Assembly (NCBI GenBank): GCA_021151825.1
Contig: JAGKWQ010000011.1
Location: 1 to 64,000, forward strand
Source of the DNA: Cellvibrionaceae bacterium
GTDB lineage: Bacteria > Pseudomonadota > Gammaproteobacteria > Pseudomonadales > Cellvibrionaceae
Reading direction: 5' to 3'
DNA length: 64,000 nt
Of the stretch, positions 45,795 through 55,062 are shown in pieces. Below the pieces are notes generated by a model that searched no databases, had not been told where the DNA came from, and worked only from the letters and a program-made list of their open reading frames with translations. The stretch's first letter is position 1, and each line of letters starts with the position of its first letter. The position numbers and the translations under genes were made by a program.

Positions 45795-46682
45795 ATGTCA
45801 CTAATATCACCATTCTTTATCTCGGTCCGCAGTACGTTAATCGGCAGCTTGATTACCCTTTGCACCCTGATCCCCTTTTCCGCACATGCGCAAACCAAGC
45901 AGTTACGGGTTGTACAAGGCAACAACAGTATTGAGGCCTATGCCAAAGGCTTGTTACGCCTTGCCTTGAGTAAAGTGCAGGACAAATATGAGCTACAGGA
46001 AGCCATCCCCAATACCAGTGAAGAGCGCATGGTAAGCATGCTAATGGACGATAAGCTGGACGTTGTGTGGTATGCCACCACCAATGATTTGGAAGAACGA
46101 TTGCTCCCTATTCGCATTTGTATATACCGCGGCCTTCTGGGTTATCGTGCATTAATGATTAAAAAAGGCACACAACATAAATTCGACGGCATAAAAAACC
46201 TTGAAGATTTGAAAAAAATATCGTTGGGCCAGGGCCGCTTCTGGGCAGACACAAATGTGCTTACCGCCAACGGCCTCAACGTGGTAAAAGTACTCAAGTA
46301 CGAAGGAATTTTTTATATGTTGGATGGAGATCGTTTTGATGCATTTCCACGCGGCGTGCATGAGCCCTGGTCAGAAATAAAACGCTATCCGCAATTAGCG
46401 TTGGATGTGGAACAAAATTTATTAATTTCCTACATCAATCCGTTTTATTTCTTTGTGAACAAAAACAATACCAAACTCGCGAAAGATATTGAGCGCGGCC
46501 TGCGCATTGCTATTGAAGATGGCAGCTTTGATGAATACTTTTTTAATGATCCAACCGTAAAAGATGTAGTTGAAAAAGCCAATCTGAAAAACCGCACAAT
46601 CATTCGCCTGGACAATCCATCACTGCCCCCCAAAACGCCAGTCGATGATAAATCACTGTGGATTGATCCCTATTCAATGTAA
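45795..46682 (+). CDS. Periplasmic solute-binding protein (SBP_bac_3-like)
   Basis: An exported protein of about 295 residues. The signal peptide ends AHA near residue 32. The mature part has the class II periplasmic-binding fold of amino acid ABC transporters, but is divergent: LRVVQGNNSIEAYAKGLLRLAL, MLMDDKLDVVWYATT, and a C-terminal AIEDGSFDEYFFND that matches the family end. No permease or ATPase gene is near, so it may feed a sensor or another transporter. The ATG at 45795 is spaced well from AGGTGG. The GTG at 45783 overlaps that site. Confidence 0.75.
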   Translation: MSLISPFFISVRSTLIGSLITLCTLIPFSAHAQTKQLRVVQGNNSIEAYAKGLLRLALSKVQDKYELQEAIPNTSEERMVSMLMDDKLDVVWYATTNDLEERLLPIRICIYRGLLGYRALMIKKGTQHKFDGIKNLEDLKKISLGQGRFWADTNVLTANGLNVVKVLKYEGIFYMLDGDRFDAFPRGVHEPWSEIKRYPQLALDVEQNLLISYINPFYFFVNKNNTKLAKDIERGLRIAIEDGSFDEYFFNDPTVKDVVEKANLKNRTIIRLDNPSLPPKTPVDDKSLWIDPYSM

Positions 46683-46698
46683 TAATTTTTCCTGCCAG

Positions 46699-46721
46699 GG
46701 CCACGAAAACATTTCGTGGCC
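46699..46721. terminator. Probable terminator hairpin
   Basis: GGCCACGAAA, loop ACA, TTTCGTGGCC: a perfect 10-base stem in the gap between the convergent solute-binding protein and methyltransferase-dioxygenase genes. T runs are weak on both sides. Confidence 0.45.
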
Positions 46722-46743
46722 ACATGTTGTTATTCTGCACCGG

Positions 46744-48735
46744 TTAGGGAGCATACATATTGATGTACTGCACCATGCGTGGAAATGCAGCGCGATTAGG
46801 ACTGCTTCCGTGTGGCAATGCGTGATGCCAGATAATTAAATCACCCGCATTGGCGGCAATAGGTTTTACTGGCCATTGAGCCCAATTCTGTTGCTGCACA
46901 TCTACTCCTTGTGGTTGCTGTGCCAACCATTGATCAATTTTTTTATGAAATCCAGGCACGCAGCTAAACGCCCCTTGGTGCTCTGCAACATCGGTTAAAT
47001 AAATTAATGCCTGGGTACCAAAAGGAATGGGAGACTGGAGCTCCACATCCCAATGAATGGATGGCCCTGGAAATTGCCATTGCTGCGTTTCCGGCGGATT
47101 AAAGCCGACCCTGTCAGTGGTCACAATCAAATCATCGCGCTGCCACAACTGCTGGAAAGCAGCGCGAATAAAAGGCGATTGCCGCGCAACGTCAAATGCA
47201 GGATTCGCAAATAATTGCACCATAATTTTTTTCATTTCCCCGGCCGGTTTATACCAGCTGTCCGGAGTGTCTGCGCGCATTTGCAAATAATCCCAAATCG
47301 CTGCGCGCGCAGCGGCAGTTTCATCAGGCGATAAAACTCCGCGAATAATGACATAACCATGCTCATCCCAATGCGCTAATTGCGCATCGGTTAAAGGTCG
47401 ATCAAAGTGACCGGCCAATAATGATTTTTTATTTTCAAGACAATCCAGCAATGCGCGATTTGCACACTCAACTATTAACGGCTCCAGGGTTCCACCGTGA
47501 TTAAACTCAATCCAGCGTTCAAACTCGTTAATATTGTGCGCGCGATACACTTGCGCTATCGCAGGCTCCAAACCTACACCCAGTTTATCCAATAAGATGC
47601 GATCCAATTGCCATTCATTATTTGCAAGTTGTGCGAGGCGTTCATTCGCCACTGCGGATGGAAGGTTTTTTTGCAACTGCGCTTTGTGCCAGAAACGCCG
47701 CAAGTGATAAACACCCAATGCCGATTTTTCCAAAGAATCCGGCAGCAATAACGCATCAACATTCTCCTCGCGCTCGTACGCAAATACAAAGCGGGGATAT
47801 TCACCCTGTTCATAACCATAACGCAAAATACTGCCGGGTTTTATCCATGCATTTTTTTCATAGAGCGGCAGGGTTAACTGGGATTGGTTTTCGCGCAACA
47901 CACAACTTTCAAATACGCGAATGTCAGTCGTTAATTTCAAATCCTGCCAACGACCAGAAGTTTCCGGTACCGATAAATGCCCATGTAATACATGGTTATC
48001 ACCAGTACCAATTTGCGTTGCCGTAGTCTTATCCAGTTGAAAAATGCTGCCAAGATGCTGTGGTTTCTTCTCCGGTTCTTCAGCATGGGTCAACCATAGA
48101 TCCAACCGGATTTGCTGGGGAATCAACCATCCATCCGGCTGTAAAAACTGTTGCAGATGCGCAAAGATACTGACTTGCGGTTCTTGCAATAATCCCTGGC
48201 GCATGGTTTCCGAAATAATGACATCGTACCGATGCGGAGCCTCCCAGCGACAAGCATCTGCACAAATAATATTTTCAATTAATTCATTTGAATCCAGTTG
48301 CAGCGCTGCAAGTAAACGCCGCAAGGATTCAAGTGATTCAGCATGGATATCAAGCAGGGTCACGCGTAATTCATGCCCGCTGAACAACGGCAACAACGGA
48401 ACCAACAACAATGCAAACGGCCCGGTGCCGGCATAAAGAACACGCACCGGCTGTTCATTTTTCTGCGCACGTTTTTGCTGCAGCGCCCTGTATACACCCT
48501 GCATAAAAATGCGTGTCCGCTCAACGTCTTCCGCACACTGTGCTGCCGTTGTGGGTGACACCGCTTTACCCTGCGCGGTAATGCTTGCCGCCTCATCAAG
48601 AAATAATTCCGGATGCAAATCTATTCCGGTGATATTACACAGGCTGGCTACTAGTTGATCCACGACAGGTTTGGCCTGGCCAGCATTAGCGCAATCCAGC
48701 AAACGCGACACAAGGGCAACGACAGGATGGGGCAT
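46744..48735 (-). CDS. Fusion of PRMT-like methyltransferase and PhyH-type dioxygenase
   Basis: About 663 residues. The N-terminal part (about 60-350) is an S-adenosylmethionine methyltransferase with motif I VLYAGTGPFALLL (near 99-111) and VIISETMRQGLLQE, which resembles the double-Glu loop of protein arginine methyltransferases. The C-terminal part (about 455-663) is a phytanoyl-CoA dioxygenase-type Fe(II)/2-oxoglutarate oxygenase (LAHWDEHGYVIIRGVLSPDE). Its metal residues are the H-W-D triad near 559 and a distal His near 640 (WHHALPHGSS), and its 2-oxoglutarate Arg is in FPRMV. The ATG at 48735 has AAGGA seven bases upstream. The substrate is unknown: one protein may methylate and hydroxylate the same target. 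Confidence 0.78.
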   Translation of the reverse strand: MPHPVVALVSRLLDCANAGQAKPVVDQLVASLCNITGIDLHPELFLDEAASITAQGKAVSPTTAAQCAEDVERTRIFMQGVYRALQQKRAQKNEQPVRVLYAGTGPFALLLVPLLPLFSGHELRVTLLDIHAESLESLRRLLAALQLDSNELIENIICADACRWEAPHRYDVIISETMRQGLLQEPQVSIFAHLQQFLQPDGWLIPQQIRLDLWLTHAEEPEKKPQHLGSIFQLDKTTATQIGTGDNHVLHGHLSVPETSGRWQDLKLTTDIRVFESCVLRENQSQLTLPLYEKNAWIKPGSILRYGYEQGEYPRFVFAYEREENVDALLLPDSLEKSALGVYHLRRFWHKAQLQKNLPSAVANERLAQLANNEWQLDRILLDKLGVGLEPAIAQVYRAHNINEFERWIEFNHGGTLEPLIVECANRALLDCLENKKSLLAGHFDRPLTDAQLAHWDEHGYVIIRGVLSPDETAAARAAIWDYLQMRADTPDSWYKPAGEMKKIMVQLFANPAFDVARQSPFIRAAFQQLWQRDDLIVTTDRVGFNPPETQQWQFPGPSIHWDVELQSPIPFGTQALIYLTDVAEHQGAFSCVPGFHKKIDQWLAQQPQGVDVQQQNWAQWPVKPIAANAGDLIIWHHALPHGSSPNRAAFPRMVQYINMYAP

Positions 48736-48780
48736 AGTCAAATCCTTACTATTTTAAATAGGTATTTAATTTACGCGATT

Positions 48781-51700
48781 TCAGTCAGCAACATTTAACA
48801 ATTCTATCAATTGTTGCCAAAGCAAATGCTTGGTGAGTGGTTTCAAGAGAATACGCGCGGGCGCCAACGTGTGCGCTGTTTGAGAATCCTGATCAGTAAT
48901 ATTGGCAGTAAGAAATAGAATCGGGGTATTTTTCCAGCGCGTTGAACGCATATTTTTTGCCACCTCAAAACCATCCAACTGCGGCATTTGCAAATCCAGG
49001 ATGACCAGATCGACCAATGCTTGCTCCTGCAACATTTCCCAAGCTTTTATACCATTATTTGCTTCCAGTAATTGCGCGCCGGTATGTTTGAGCTGCTTAT
49101 ATAAAATCATGCAATTAATGGTATCGTCATCGGCAAATAAAATAGTTCTCCCTTGCAAATCCGGTGCTTGCAATGGTGTCGCCGAAAGCGCGGCGGCGGC
49201 CTGCTGTTGCTCCCCCGGCTCCGGTGCGGAAAGTGGAAAATTCACAATGAAACGCGAACCTTTACCTAACGTAGATTCCACATGAATTTCACCACCGTGC
49301 TGTTCAATTAAATAGCGGGTAACCGTTAACCCGAGCCCGGTTCCACCGGAGCGACGATTGGCAGATGCCTCCAGCTGGCTGAAAGGGACAAACAATTTCG
49401 GCATATCCTCAAGCGCTATACCTATGCCGGTATCCTGCACAATTAATTGCAATGCATCTGGCGAGCGCTGGCTGATAACTGCCACACTTCCCTCATCGGA
49501 ATATTTAATACTGTTGCTCACCAGATTTAATAAAATTTGCTCGAGCCGATTGGCATCAGCCCAGATGCGCTCATCCAGCCTTGTACTGTTAATCAATTGC
49601 AGATTTTTGTTGGACGCTAGCGGCTTGACGATCGAAAATACTTTTTCCACCAGGGAATGAATCTCTACCCAGCTTTTAAATAATTCGATATTGGCTTCCG
49701 CCATTTTGGTGTAATCGAGAATATCGTTAATCAAATGGCTGAGCCGGCGTCCGCTGGAGATGATCAAATCCAGCTTTTTGCGCGCATCGCCAGGCGGCAA
49801 TTGCAATTCTTCTTCCAGTGCAGAAGCCAGCCCCACAATACCACTCAACGGCGTGCGCAATTCGTGCGAGGTGTTCGCGAGAAAAGCATCCTTCACCGCA
49901 TTAATACGGACTAACGCGTGGTTCAATTGCTTCTCTTTTTCCAGCGCAACTTTTTCCCGCTGGTGACGGTAAATCAAGTACAACACACCCACAATTAATA
50001 ACCCATAGAGCACATAAGCCCACCAGGTTTTCCAAGGTGCCGGGAGAATACGTACAACAATATCCAGGTGTTGATTACTCCACTGGCCGCTGCTATTGGC
50101 AGCCTTCACCTGGAATCGATAAGTTCCGGGAGGAATATTGGTATAGGTCGCGCTATTTTTGTTATTGATGTAATTCCAGTCCTTATCAAAACCTTGCAGG
50201 CGATAGGCATATTGGTTACGCGACGAAAAATGATAGCTGAGCGCTGAGAATTCAAAGGCGAACATGCTGTGCCGGTGTGTGAGCTCCAAACGATCAATAA
50301 GATTTGCACTATGCGCAATTGGCGATTCATTTTCAGTAGGCGTCACGTCGCGATTGGCAATTTTCACACGCGTGAGACGCACCGGAAAATCGGCGTTGTC
50401 CAACGTCATCCGTTGAGGATCAAATTGGCTCATGCCTTCTACACCACCCACATAAATTTCACCGCTATTTGTCACCAATAGCGCACCGCGATTAATCGTC
50501 AAAGCGGCAATACCATGGCTGGTGTTAAATGTGGAAATTGCCAACGAATCCGGATCTACACGGGCGAGGCCCTGATAAGTTCCCAACCAGATATTGCCTG
50601 TTTTATCTTCGGTAATACCGGTCACCACCAGATCGGGCAAACCCTGCTGCAAGCCTAGTGCGATGAGCGGCTCATTATCGTTTAACCAAATAAATACGCC
50701 GGCATCCAGGGTTCCGATCCATACACGCCCGCGCGAATCCTCAAACACATTGCGCACCATCAGACTCGGCATATTGCGCGCACCGGAATCATGGCGACCA
50801 AAATGCACATAGGTATTGCTAGCGGGATCGTAGCGATCCAGCCCATTGGTTCCCCCCACCCATAAGCGCTGCTGGCGATCGCGCAACAAAGTATAAAGAT
50901 CGAGGCTGGATATGCCGGCAATATCTTTTTGCGGGATCTGCGCCGAAAATGTTTCGCTCTTCGAATCAAAGCGATTAAGCCCACCTTCTTGCGTTGCCAG
51001 AAATATTTCACCGTCAGCGCCGGGCAAAATGTCCCACACAATATTGGAATTGAGACTGCCAGGACTATTGCTCGCCGTAAAATGTTTCAAATTGCCGTTC
51101 ACATCCAAACGATAAACCCCGTCACTCCAGGTTCCGATCCAGTAATTTCCCAGCGTATCGCGCACCAGTGCAGTGACCGGCTTTTCCGGCATAGGCTGCG
51201 GCAGGCCTGCTGCAGATAAATTACTGAACAGCCCCGTTGCCGGATCAAATTGATTCAACCCTTTTTCGGTACCTACCCAGATACGCTTATCCGGTAACTC
51301 CAGAAAACTGAGCACACCACTGTCATTTAATTGCGGTAGGGAAGGATTGACGGTTTGTTGGTAATTACTGACCTTATCGCTGCTGCGATGATACAAGCTG
51401 ATACCGCTGGGAAAATGGGTAACCCATAAGTTCCCTTCGTGATCCGCAAATAAACCCACAGTTTTATCGCTGACCAGTGATTGCGCATTCCCCTGTTGAT
51501 GGCGATAGCTAACCCAGGTTTTTTGTTTGAGGTTATAGCGCAACAAGCCGGCGCCGTCAGTGGTGATCCACATATGGCCGGCGCCATCATCCAACATCGT
51601 CCAGACGGAATTGCTGCCCACCGAATCCAGCGCAGGCAAATGGCTGAATTCACGCGTGAGCGGATTTAATAAATCGATTCCCATCGTGTGTTGCCCCAGC

Positions 51701-52440
51701 CACAAATTACCTTCGGCATCCTCGGCAATGGCATCAACCCGGCGGCCAGCGGTGCCGGTTGCATCAGCAGTATCATGAGGGAAAAAATGGAATTGGCCGG
51801 CGTGGGCATCAAACTCTGCCAGGCCCGCATCGCTGGTACCCACCCAAATGCGCCCGGTGGAATCTTCAAACAATGCACGGATACTGGTTGCAATGGCAGC
51901 CGTAGAAACGCCTTCCGGCACGATAAATTCCTGCACTTTGGTGCGCTCGCGGTTAATACGCACCAGACGACCATTATCACCGACATACAAATTACCGAGC
52001 TTGTCTTCCAATAAGGCATACACGGAATTGTGTGCCCCCAGGGCCGCAGGTGCGAAAGGTACAAATTCATCGCGAGCGGAATCATAACGGCACAAGGCTT
52101 GTTCCGCCCCCACCCATAAATCACCACGGCTATCGCTGAGTAGGGCCTGCACAAAACGCCCGCAAATATTTTGTGTATCAGCACCCACACCGGCATAGTT
52201 TTTCAATTCCATGCCATCGTAACGCAATAAGCCTTCGCCGCCGCCAAACCAGATAAACCCCTGGCGGTCCTGGGCGATAGTAACGAGATTATTCAGCGCT
52301 TTTTGATTAACAGGATCATCCAGCTCGACCTGTTCGAAACGAATATCCGCAGCCAATAACGGACCTGCCGCACTAGCAAGCAGCAGAATCAGGAGTGGCA
52401 ACCACACGCGGTTGATGTGTTGTTGGACTTGTGTGGACAT
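48781..52440 (-). CDS. Hybrid sensor histidine kinase with two-component propeller sensor
   Basis: A 1219-residue membrane sensor. A signal peptide (about 10-31) is followed by about twelve propeller blades with repeats such as GFIWFGG, GDLWVGAE and GRIWVGTSDAGL (about 40-690), a Y_Y_Y domain (about 690-770), one membrane segment (about 785-805), a His-kinase core with HELRTPLSG (His near 857) and GTGLGLTV, and a receiver with DLQMPQLDG (Asp near 1148). The plan matches sensors of sugars or polysaccharides in Bacteroidetes, but there is no AraC output domain, so it must pass phosphate to another protein. It is divergent from the secreted glycerophosphodiesterase. Confidence 0.88.
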   Translation of the reverse strand: MSTQVQQHINRVWLPLLILLLASAAGPLLAADIRFEQVELDDPVNQKALNNLVTIAQDRQGFIWFGGGEGLLRYDGMELKNYAGVGADTQNICGRFVQALLSDSRGDLWVGAEQALCRYDSARDEFVPFAPAALGAHNSVYALLEDKLGNLYVGDNGRLVRINRERTKVQEFIVPEGVSTAAIATSIRALFEDSTGRIWVGTSDAGLAEFDAHAGQFHFFPHDTADATGTAGRRVDAIAEDAEGNLWLGQHTMGIDLLNPLTREFSHLPALDSVGSNSVWTMLDDGAGHMWITTDGAGLLRYNLKQKTWVSYRHQQGNAQSLVSDKTVGLFADHEGNLWVTHFPSGISLYHRSSDKVSNYQQTVNPSLPQLNDSGVLSFLELPDKRIWVGTEKGLNQFDPATGLFSNLSAAGLPQPMPEKPVTALVRDTLGNYWIGTWSDGVYRLDVNGNLKHFTASNSPGSLNSNIVWDILPGADGEIFLATQEGGLNRFDSKSETFSAQIPQKDIAGISSLDLYTLLRDRQQRLWVGGTNGLDRYDPASNTYVHFGRHDSGARNMPSLMVRNVFEDSRGRVWIGTLDAGVFIWLNDNEPLIALGLQQGLPDLVVTGITEDKTGNIWLGTYQGLARVDPDSLAISTFNTSHGIAALTINRGALLVTNSGEIYVGGVEGMSQFDPQRMTLDNADFPVRLTRVKIANRDVTPTENESPIAHSANLIDRLELTHRHSMFAFEFSALSYHFSSRNQYAYRLQGFDKDWNYINNKNSATYTNIPPGTYRFQVKAANSSGQWSNQHLDIVVRILPAPWKTWWAYVLYGLLIVGVLYLIYRHQREKVALEKEKQLNHALVRINAVKDAFLANTSHELRTPLSGIVGLASALEEELQLPPGDARKKLDLIISSGRRLSHLINDILDYTKMAEANIELFKSWVEIHSLVEKVFSIVKPLASNKNLQLINSTRLDERIWADANRLEQILLNLVSNSIKYSDEGSVAVISQRSPDALQLIVQDTGIGIALEDMPKLFVPFSQLEASANRRSGGTGLGLTVTRYLIEQHGGEIHVESTLGKGSRFIVNFPLSAPEPGEQQQAAAALSATPLQAPDLQGRTILFADDDTINCMILYKQLKHTGAQLLEANNGIKAWEMLQEQALVDLVILDLQMPQLDGFEVAKNMRSTRWKNTPILFLTANITDQDSQTAHTLAPARILLKPLTKHLLWQQLIELLNVAD

Positions 52441-52642
52441 AAAACCAATTTTAGCCCAGCAACCCGATTTTGCCCGCCATTACCACGACTTTACACATCC
52501 ATTTCAATGCGCGCGAAAGGCTTCACAAATTCACCGTTTATCGCCAAGCTGTCATCAAAACAGCAAATATTCTTAACAAAGCGTCTATAGCGTGAGCAGG
52601 CACCTCCCCTCAACTGCACAATCCACTACAAAGGAGTTTCCC

Positions 52643-53917
52643 ATGTTAAAACCTGTGCATCTGCTCGCCAGTGCCGCTCTGGCATTACTGGTTCCGCTGA
52701 CTGCTTTCGCCCATGGCGATAAATATGACAGCGATAAATATGATAACGACAGATATGATTTTCATAACAATGATAAAACCCCCAGCGTGCAACTTGGCCC
52801 ACGCCCGTTTTATTTAGTCAATGATATGGATGAAAGCGCACTCAAGAAAAAATTACAGAGCTGCGTGAACGACACCTTTAAGAAAACCAATTTCTCGATT
52901 GGCCATCGCGGTGCCCCTTTGCAATTCCCCGAACACACCAAAGAGTCCTATGAAGCTGCCGCAAAAATGGGCGCAGGTATTTTAGAGTGCGATGTCACCT
53001 TCACCAAAGACAAACAACTCGTATGCCGCCACTCACAATGTGATCTGCACACTACCACCAATATTCTCACCAGCCCGCTCGCCGGAAAATGCAGCCAACC
53101 GTTTTCACCATTTGATCCGGTCAGTGGCAAAGCTGCCAGTGCAAATTGTTGCACCAGCGATATCACCCTCGCCGAATTTAAAACCTTGCAAGGCAAAATG
53201 GATGCGTTTAATCCCAAAGCCACCACCGCGGCTGAATACTTGCAGGGAACGGCTAACTGGCGCACCGACCTTTACGCCAGTAAAGGCACATTGCTGACCC
53301 ACGCAGAAAGTATTGATCTGTTCAAAAAGCTCGGCGTAAAAATGACGCCCGAATTAAAATCCGCCAGCGTTGCCATGCCATTCAACGGCTACACACAGGC
53401 GCAATACGCACAACAATTAATTAACGAATACAAAGCGGCCGGCGTAAAAGCACGCGATGTATGGCCACAATCATTTGATATCCAGGACGTGCGTTACTGG
53501 ATCAAAAATGAACCGCAATTTGGTAAACAAGCCGTGTACCTGGATGATGCCGATACCATCGTTGATGTTCCCACAGCGGCCGATTTGCAACTTTATGCTG
53601 ACGAAGGCTTCAACATCGTTGCCCCACCGATTTGGGTTTTATTAGCACTGGATAAGAACAATAAAATTGTTCCCTCCGACTATGCGCGCAATGCCAAAAA
53701 AGCCGGATTGAAAATTATCACTTGGTCCTTCGAGCGTTCAGGCCCGCTTAAAAATGGCGGCGGCTGGTATTACCAATCCGTGAACCCGGCTATTAATAAT
53801 GACGGCGACATGATGGATGCATTGCATGTACTGGCGAAAGATGTTGGTGTGATCGGTATTTTCTCCGATTGGCCGGCAAGCGTTAGTTACTACGCGAACT
53901 GTATGAACCTGAAATAA
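52643..53917 (+). CDS. Secreted glycerophosphodiester phosphodiesterase
   Basis: Cleaves glycerophosphodiesters to glycerol-3-phosphate and an alcohol. A signal peptide (about 1-23, ending AFA) precedes a repetitive Asp/Tyr-rich stretch (KYDSDKYDNDRYD). The GDPD catalytic core then begins: SIGHRGAPLQFPEHT with His and Arg, ILECDVTFTKD with Glu and Asp, and CRHSQCDLHTTTN. At 424 residues it is of the larger, Cys-rich type found in some soil bacteria. The ATG at 52643 has AAGGAG. A strong terminator follows. Confidence 0.88.
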   Translation: MLKPVHLLASAALALLVPLTAFAHGDKYDSDKYDNDRYDFHNNDKTPSVQLGPRPFYLVNDMDESALKKKLQSCVNDTFKKTNFSIGHRGAPLQFPEHTKESYEAAAKMGAGILECDVTFTKDKQLVCRHSQCDLHTTTNILTSPLAGKCSQPFSPFDPVSGKAASANCCTSDITLAEFKTLQGKMDAFNPKATTAAEYLQGTANWRTDLYASKGTLLTHAESIDLFKKLGVKMTPELKSASVAMPFNGYTQAQYAQQLINEYKAAGVKARDVWPQSFDIQDVRYWIKNEPQFGKQAVYLDDADTIVDVPTAADLQLYADEGFNIVAPPIWVLLALDKNNKIVPSDYARNAKKAGLKIITWSFERSGPLKNGGGWYYQSVNPAINNDGDMMDALHVLAKDVGVIGIFSDWPASVSYYANCMNLK

Positions 53918-53931
53918 TTATTTGATTGCCC

Positions 53932-53969
53932 CAATAAAAAGCCCGGTTAATGACCGGGCTTTTTATTGG
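53932..53969. terminator. Bidirectional terminator
   Basis: CAATAAAAAGCCCGGT, loop TAATG, ACCGGGCTTTTTATTG: a strong stem with T run, downstream of the glycerophosphodiesterase gene and facing the convergent DUF393 gene. Confidence 0.9.
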
Positions 53970-53976
53970 TTATTTT

Positions 53977-54027
53977 CATTGATTAACACGTTGCATTGAT
54001 TAACGTTTTTCATTGATTAGCGTTTTT
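53977..54027. repeat. Three 17-base tandem repeats
   Basis: CATTGATTAACACGTTG, CATTGATTAACGTTTTT and CATTGATTAGCGTTTTT begin at 53977, 53994 and 54011, an exact 17-base period. They lie between the terminator and the end of the DUF393 gene, and the last overlaps no coding sequence. Confidence 0.75.
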
Positions 54028-54030
54028 AAT

Positions 54031-54456
54031 TTAAAGAAATCGCTGCTCGTGATCCGGAGAAGGCAACACACAGTAATCGTATTTACCAAACAAAGTATAG
54101 CGATTCAATGCAATACGGTCATAACACCAATCGCGAATAACGCGGGGAATAATTTTAGCAATCCCAAACAAAGGCCAGGGAAACGGAAGCTGGACAACGA
54201 TTGCCAGAAATGCATCACCTTTTACCAATGCCCGATCACATTGCACCAACAGCATGGTTTCAAAATGATCCAGCGGATAACCCAACCATTGCAATATCGC
54301 TTGCCCTTGTTCGGATTGAACCGAGCAAAGTTTAAATCGATGGGAAACATCGTAACGGATAATAAAACGGCTCCAGCCGTTACACAGCTTGCACACCGCA
54401 TCGAACAAAATAATTTGATCGCCAGGGTTAACACCGGGAGGGTAATTTTTTTCCAT
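54031..54456 (-). CDS. DUF393 (DCC family) thiol-disulfide protein
   Basis: A 141-residue protein of the DCC family, named for its D-x-x-C-x-x-C motif, here FDAVCKLCNGW near residues 19-28. The family is predicted to have a thioredoxin-like redox role, but substrates are not known. A partial hydrophobic stretch lies in the middle. Its start is one base beyond the stop of the membrane protein gene, so the two form an operon, led by a palindromic operator at 54991. Confidence 0.85.
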   Translation of the reverse strand: MEKNYPPGVNPGDQIILFDAVCKLCNGWSRFIIRYDVSHRFKLCSVQSEQGQAILQWLGYPLDHFETMLLVQCDRALVKGDAFLAIVVQLPFPWPLFGIAKIIPRVIRDWCYDRIALNRYTLFGKYDYCVLPSPDHEQRFL

Positions 54457-54457
54457 C

Positions 54458-54937
54458 CTAATTACCGCCTTCGTTGTTTACGGCTACAAATTTACGATCC
54501 AGCCACCACAACCATAGCAAGGGCGGCACTAATACCAATAATGCAAATATATCAGCCCACACATGGGCGATGGCATTTTTTTGTAAGGAAATAAAAATAT
54601 CCTGCGGTGCCCACCATAAAATAATAATGGCCATCCAACACCACACGGCTGCAATGCGATAACGGTTTCCAACATGAATCAGCAGCAGCATCAATAATGA
54701 GAATGCTTGCAAGGTTGCACCAAATAATCCCATCCACCAATGCTGTAAATCCATTACCAACACAGGCAGTGCTGATGCAGAGTCAAAACCAAATGACGCC
54801 AGAACCTGACGATGGTAGTTCGCAAAACTATTCGCATCTGCAAACCATGTCATCCCCAACGCAATAATGACATGCACCCCAGCCGCTACAGACAGCCATG
54901 ACACAATTAACCCACGTACTGTTTCACGCGCAATCAT
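54458..54937 (-). CDS. Unknown small membrane protein, partner of DUF393
   Basis: A protein of about 159 residues with four hydrophobic segments (about residues 10-30, 55-80, 88-110 and 122-145), rich in Trp. No family is recognised. The frame opens with TTG at 54958, but the ATG at 54937 has a TGGAG site. It forms a tight operon with the DUF393 gene, and the operator at 54991-55020 lies about 54 bases upstream. Confidence 0.7.
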   Translation of the reverse strand: MIARETVRGLIVSWLSVAAGVHVIIALGMTWFADANSFANYHRQVLASFGFDSASALPVLVMDLQHWWMGLFGATLQAFSLLMLLLIHVGNRYRIAAVWCWMAIIILWWAPQDIFISLQKNAIAHVWADIFALLVLVPPLLWLWWLDRKFVAVNNEGGN

Positions 54938-54990
54938 CTTGCTCCATCCACGTAGCAAATAAAATTTATTACATCGCCATTACAATCATT

Positions 54991-55020
54991 TTGAATTTTC
55001 AGAATATACTGAAAATTCAA
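54991..55020. promoter_or_regulatory. Perfect palindromic operator, DUF393 operon
   Basis: TTGAATTTTCAG (54991-55002), six bases AATATA, and CTGAAAATTCAA (55009-55020): a perfect 12-base dyad. The same core, TTTCAGAAT(A/G)TACTGAAA, lies at 60896-60918 just before the GbsR-type gene. On the minus strand the centre TATATT could be a -10 box. This is probably the binding site of that regulator. Confidence 0.7.
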
Positions 55021-55062
55021 ATAATCCAATGGTATTTTTTGGCGGATAATATTCGCAGGACA

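Noticed and set aside
53977..54027. CRISPR array
   Set aside because: Units are 17 bases with no separate spacers and only three copies; a simple tandem repeat.
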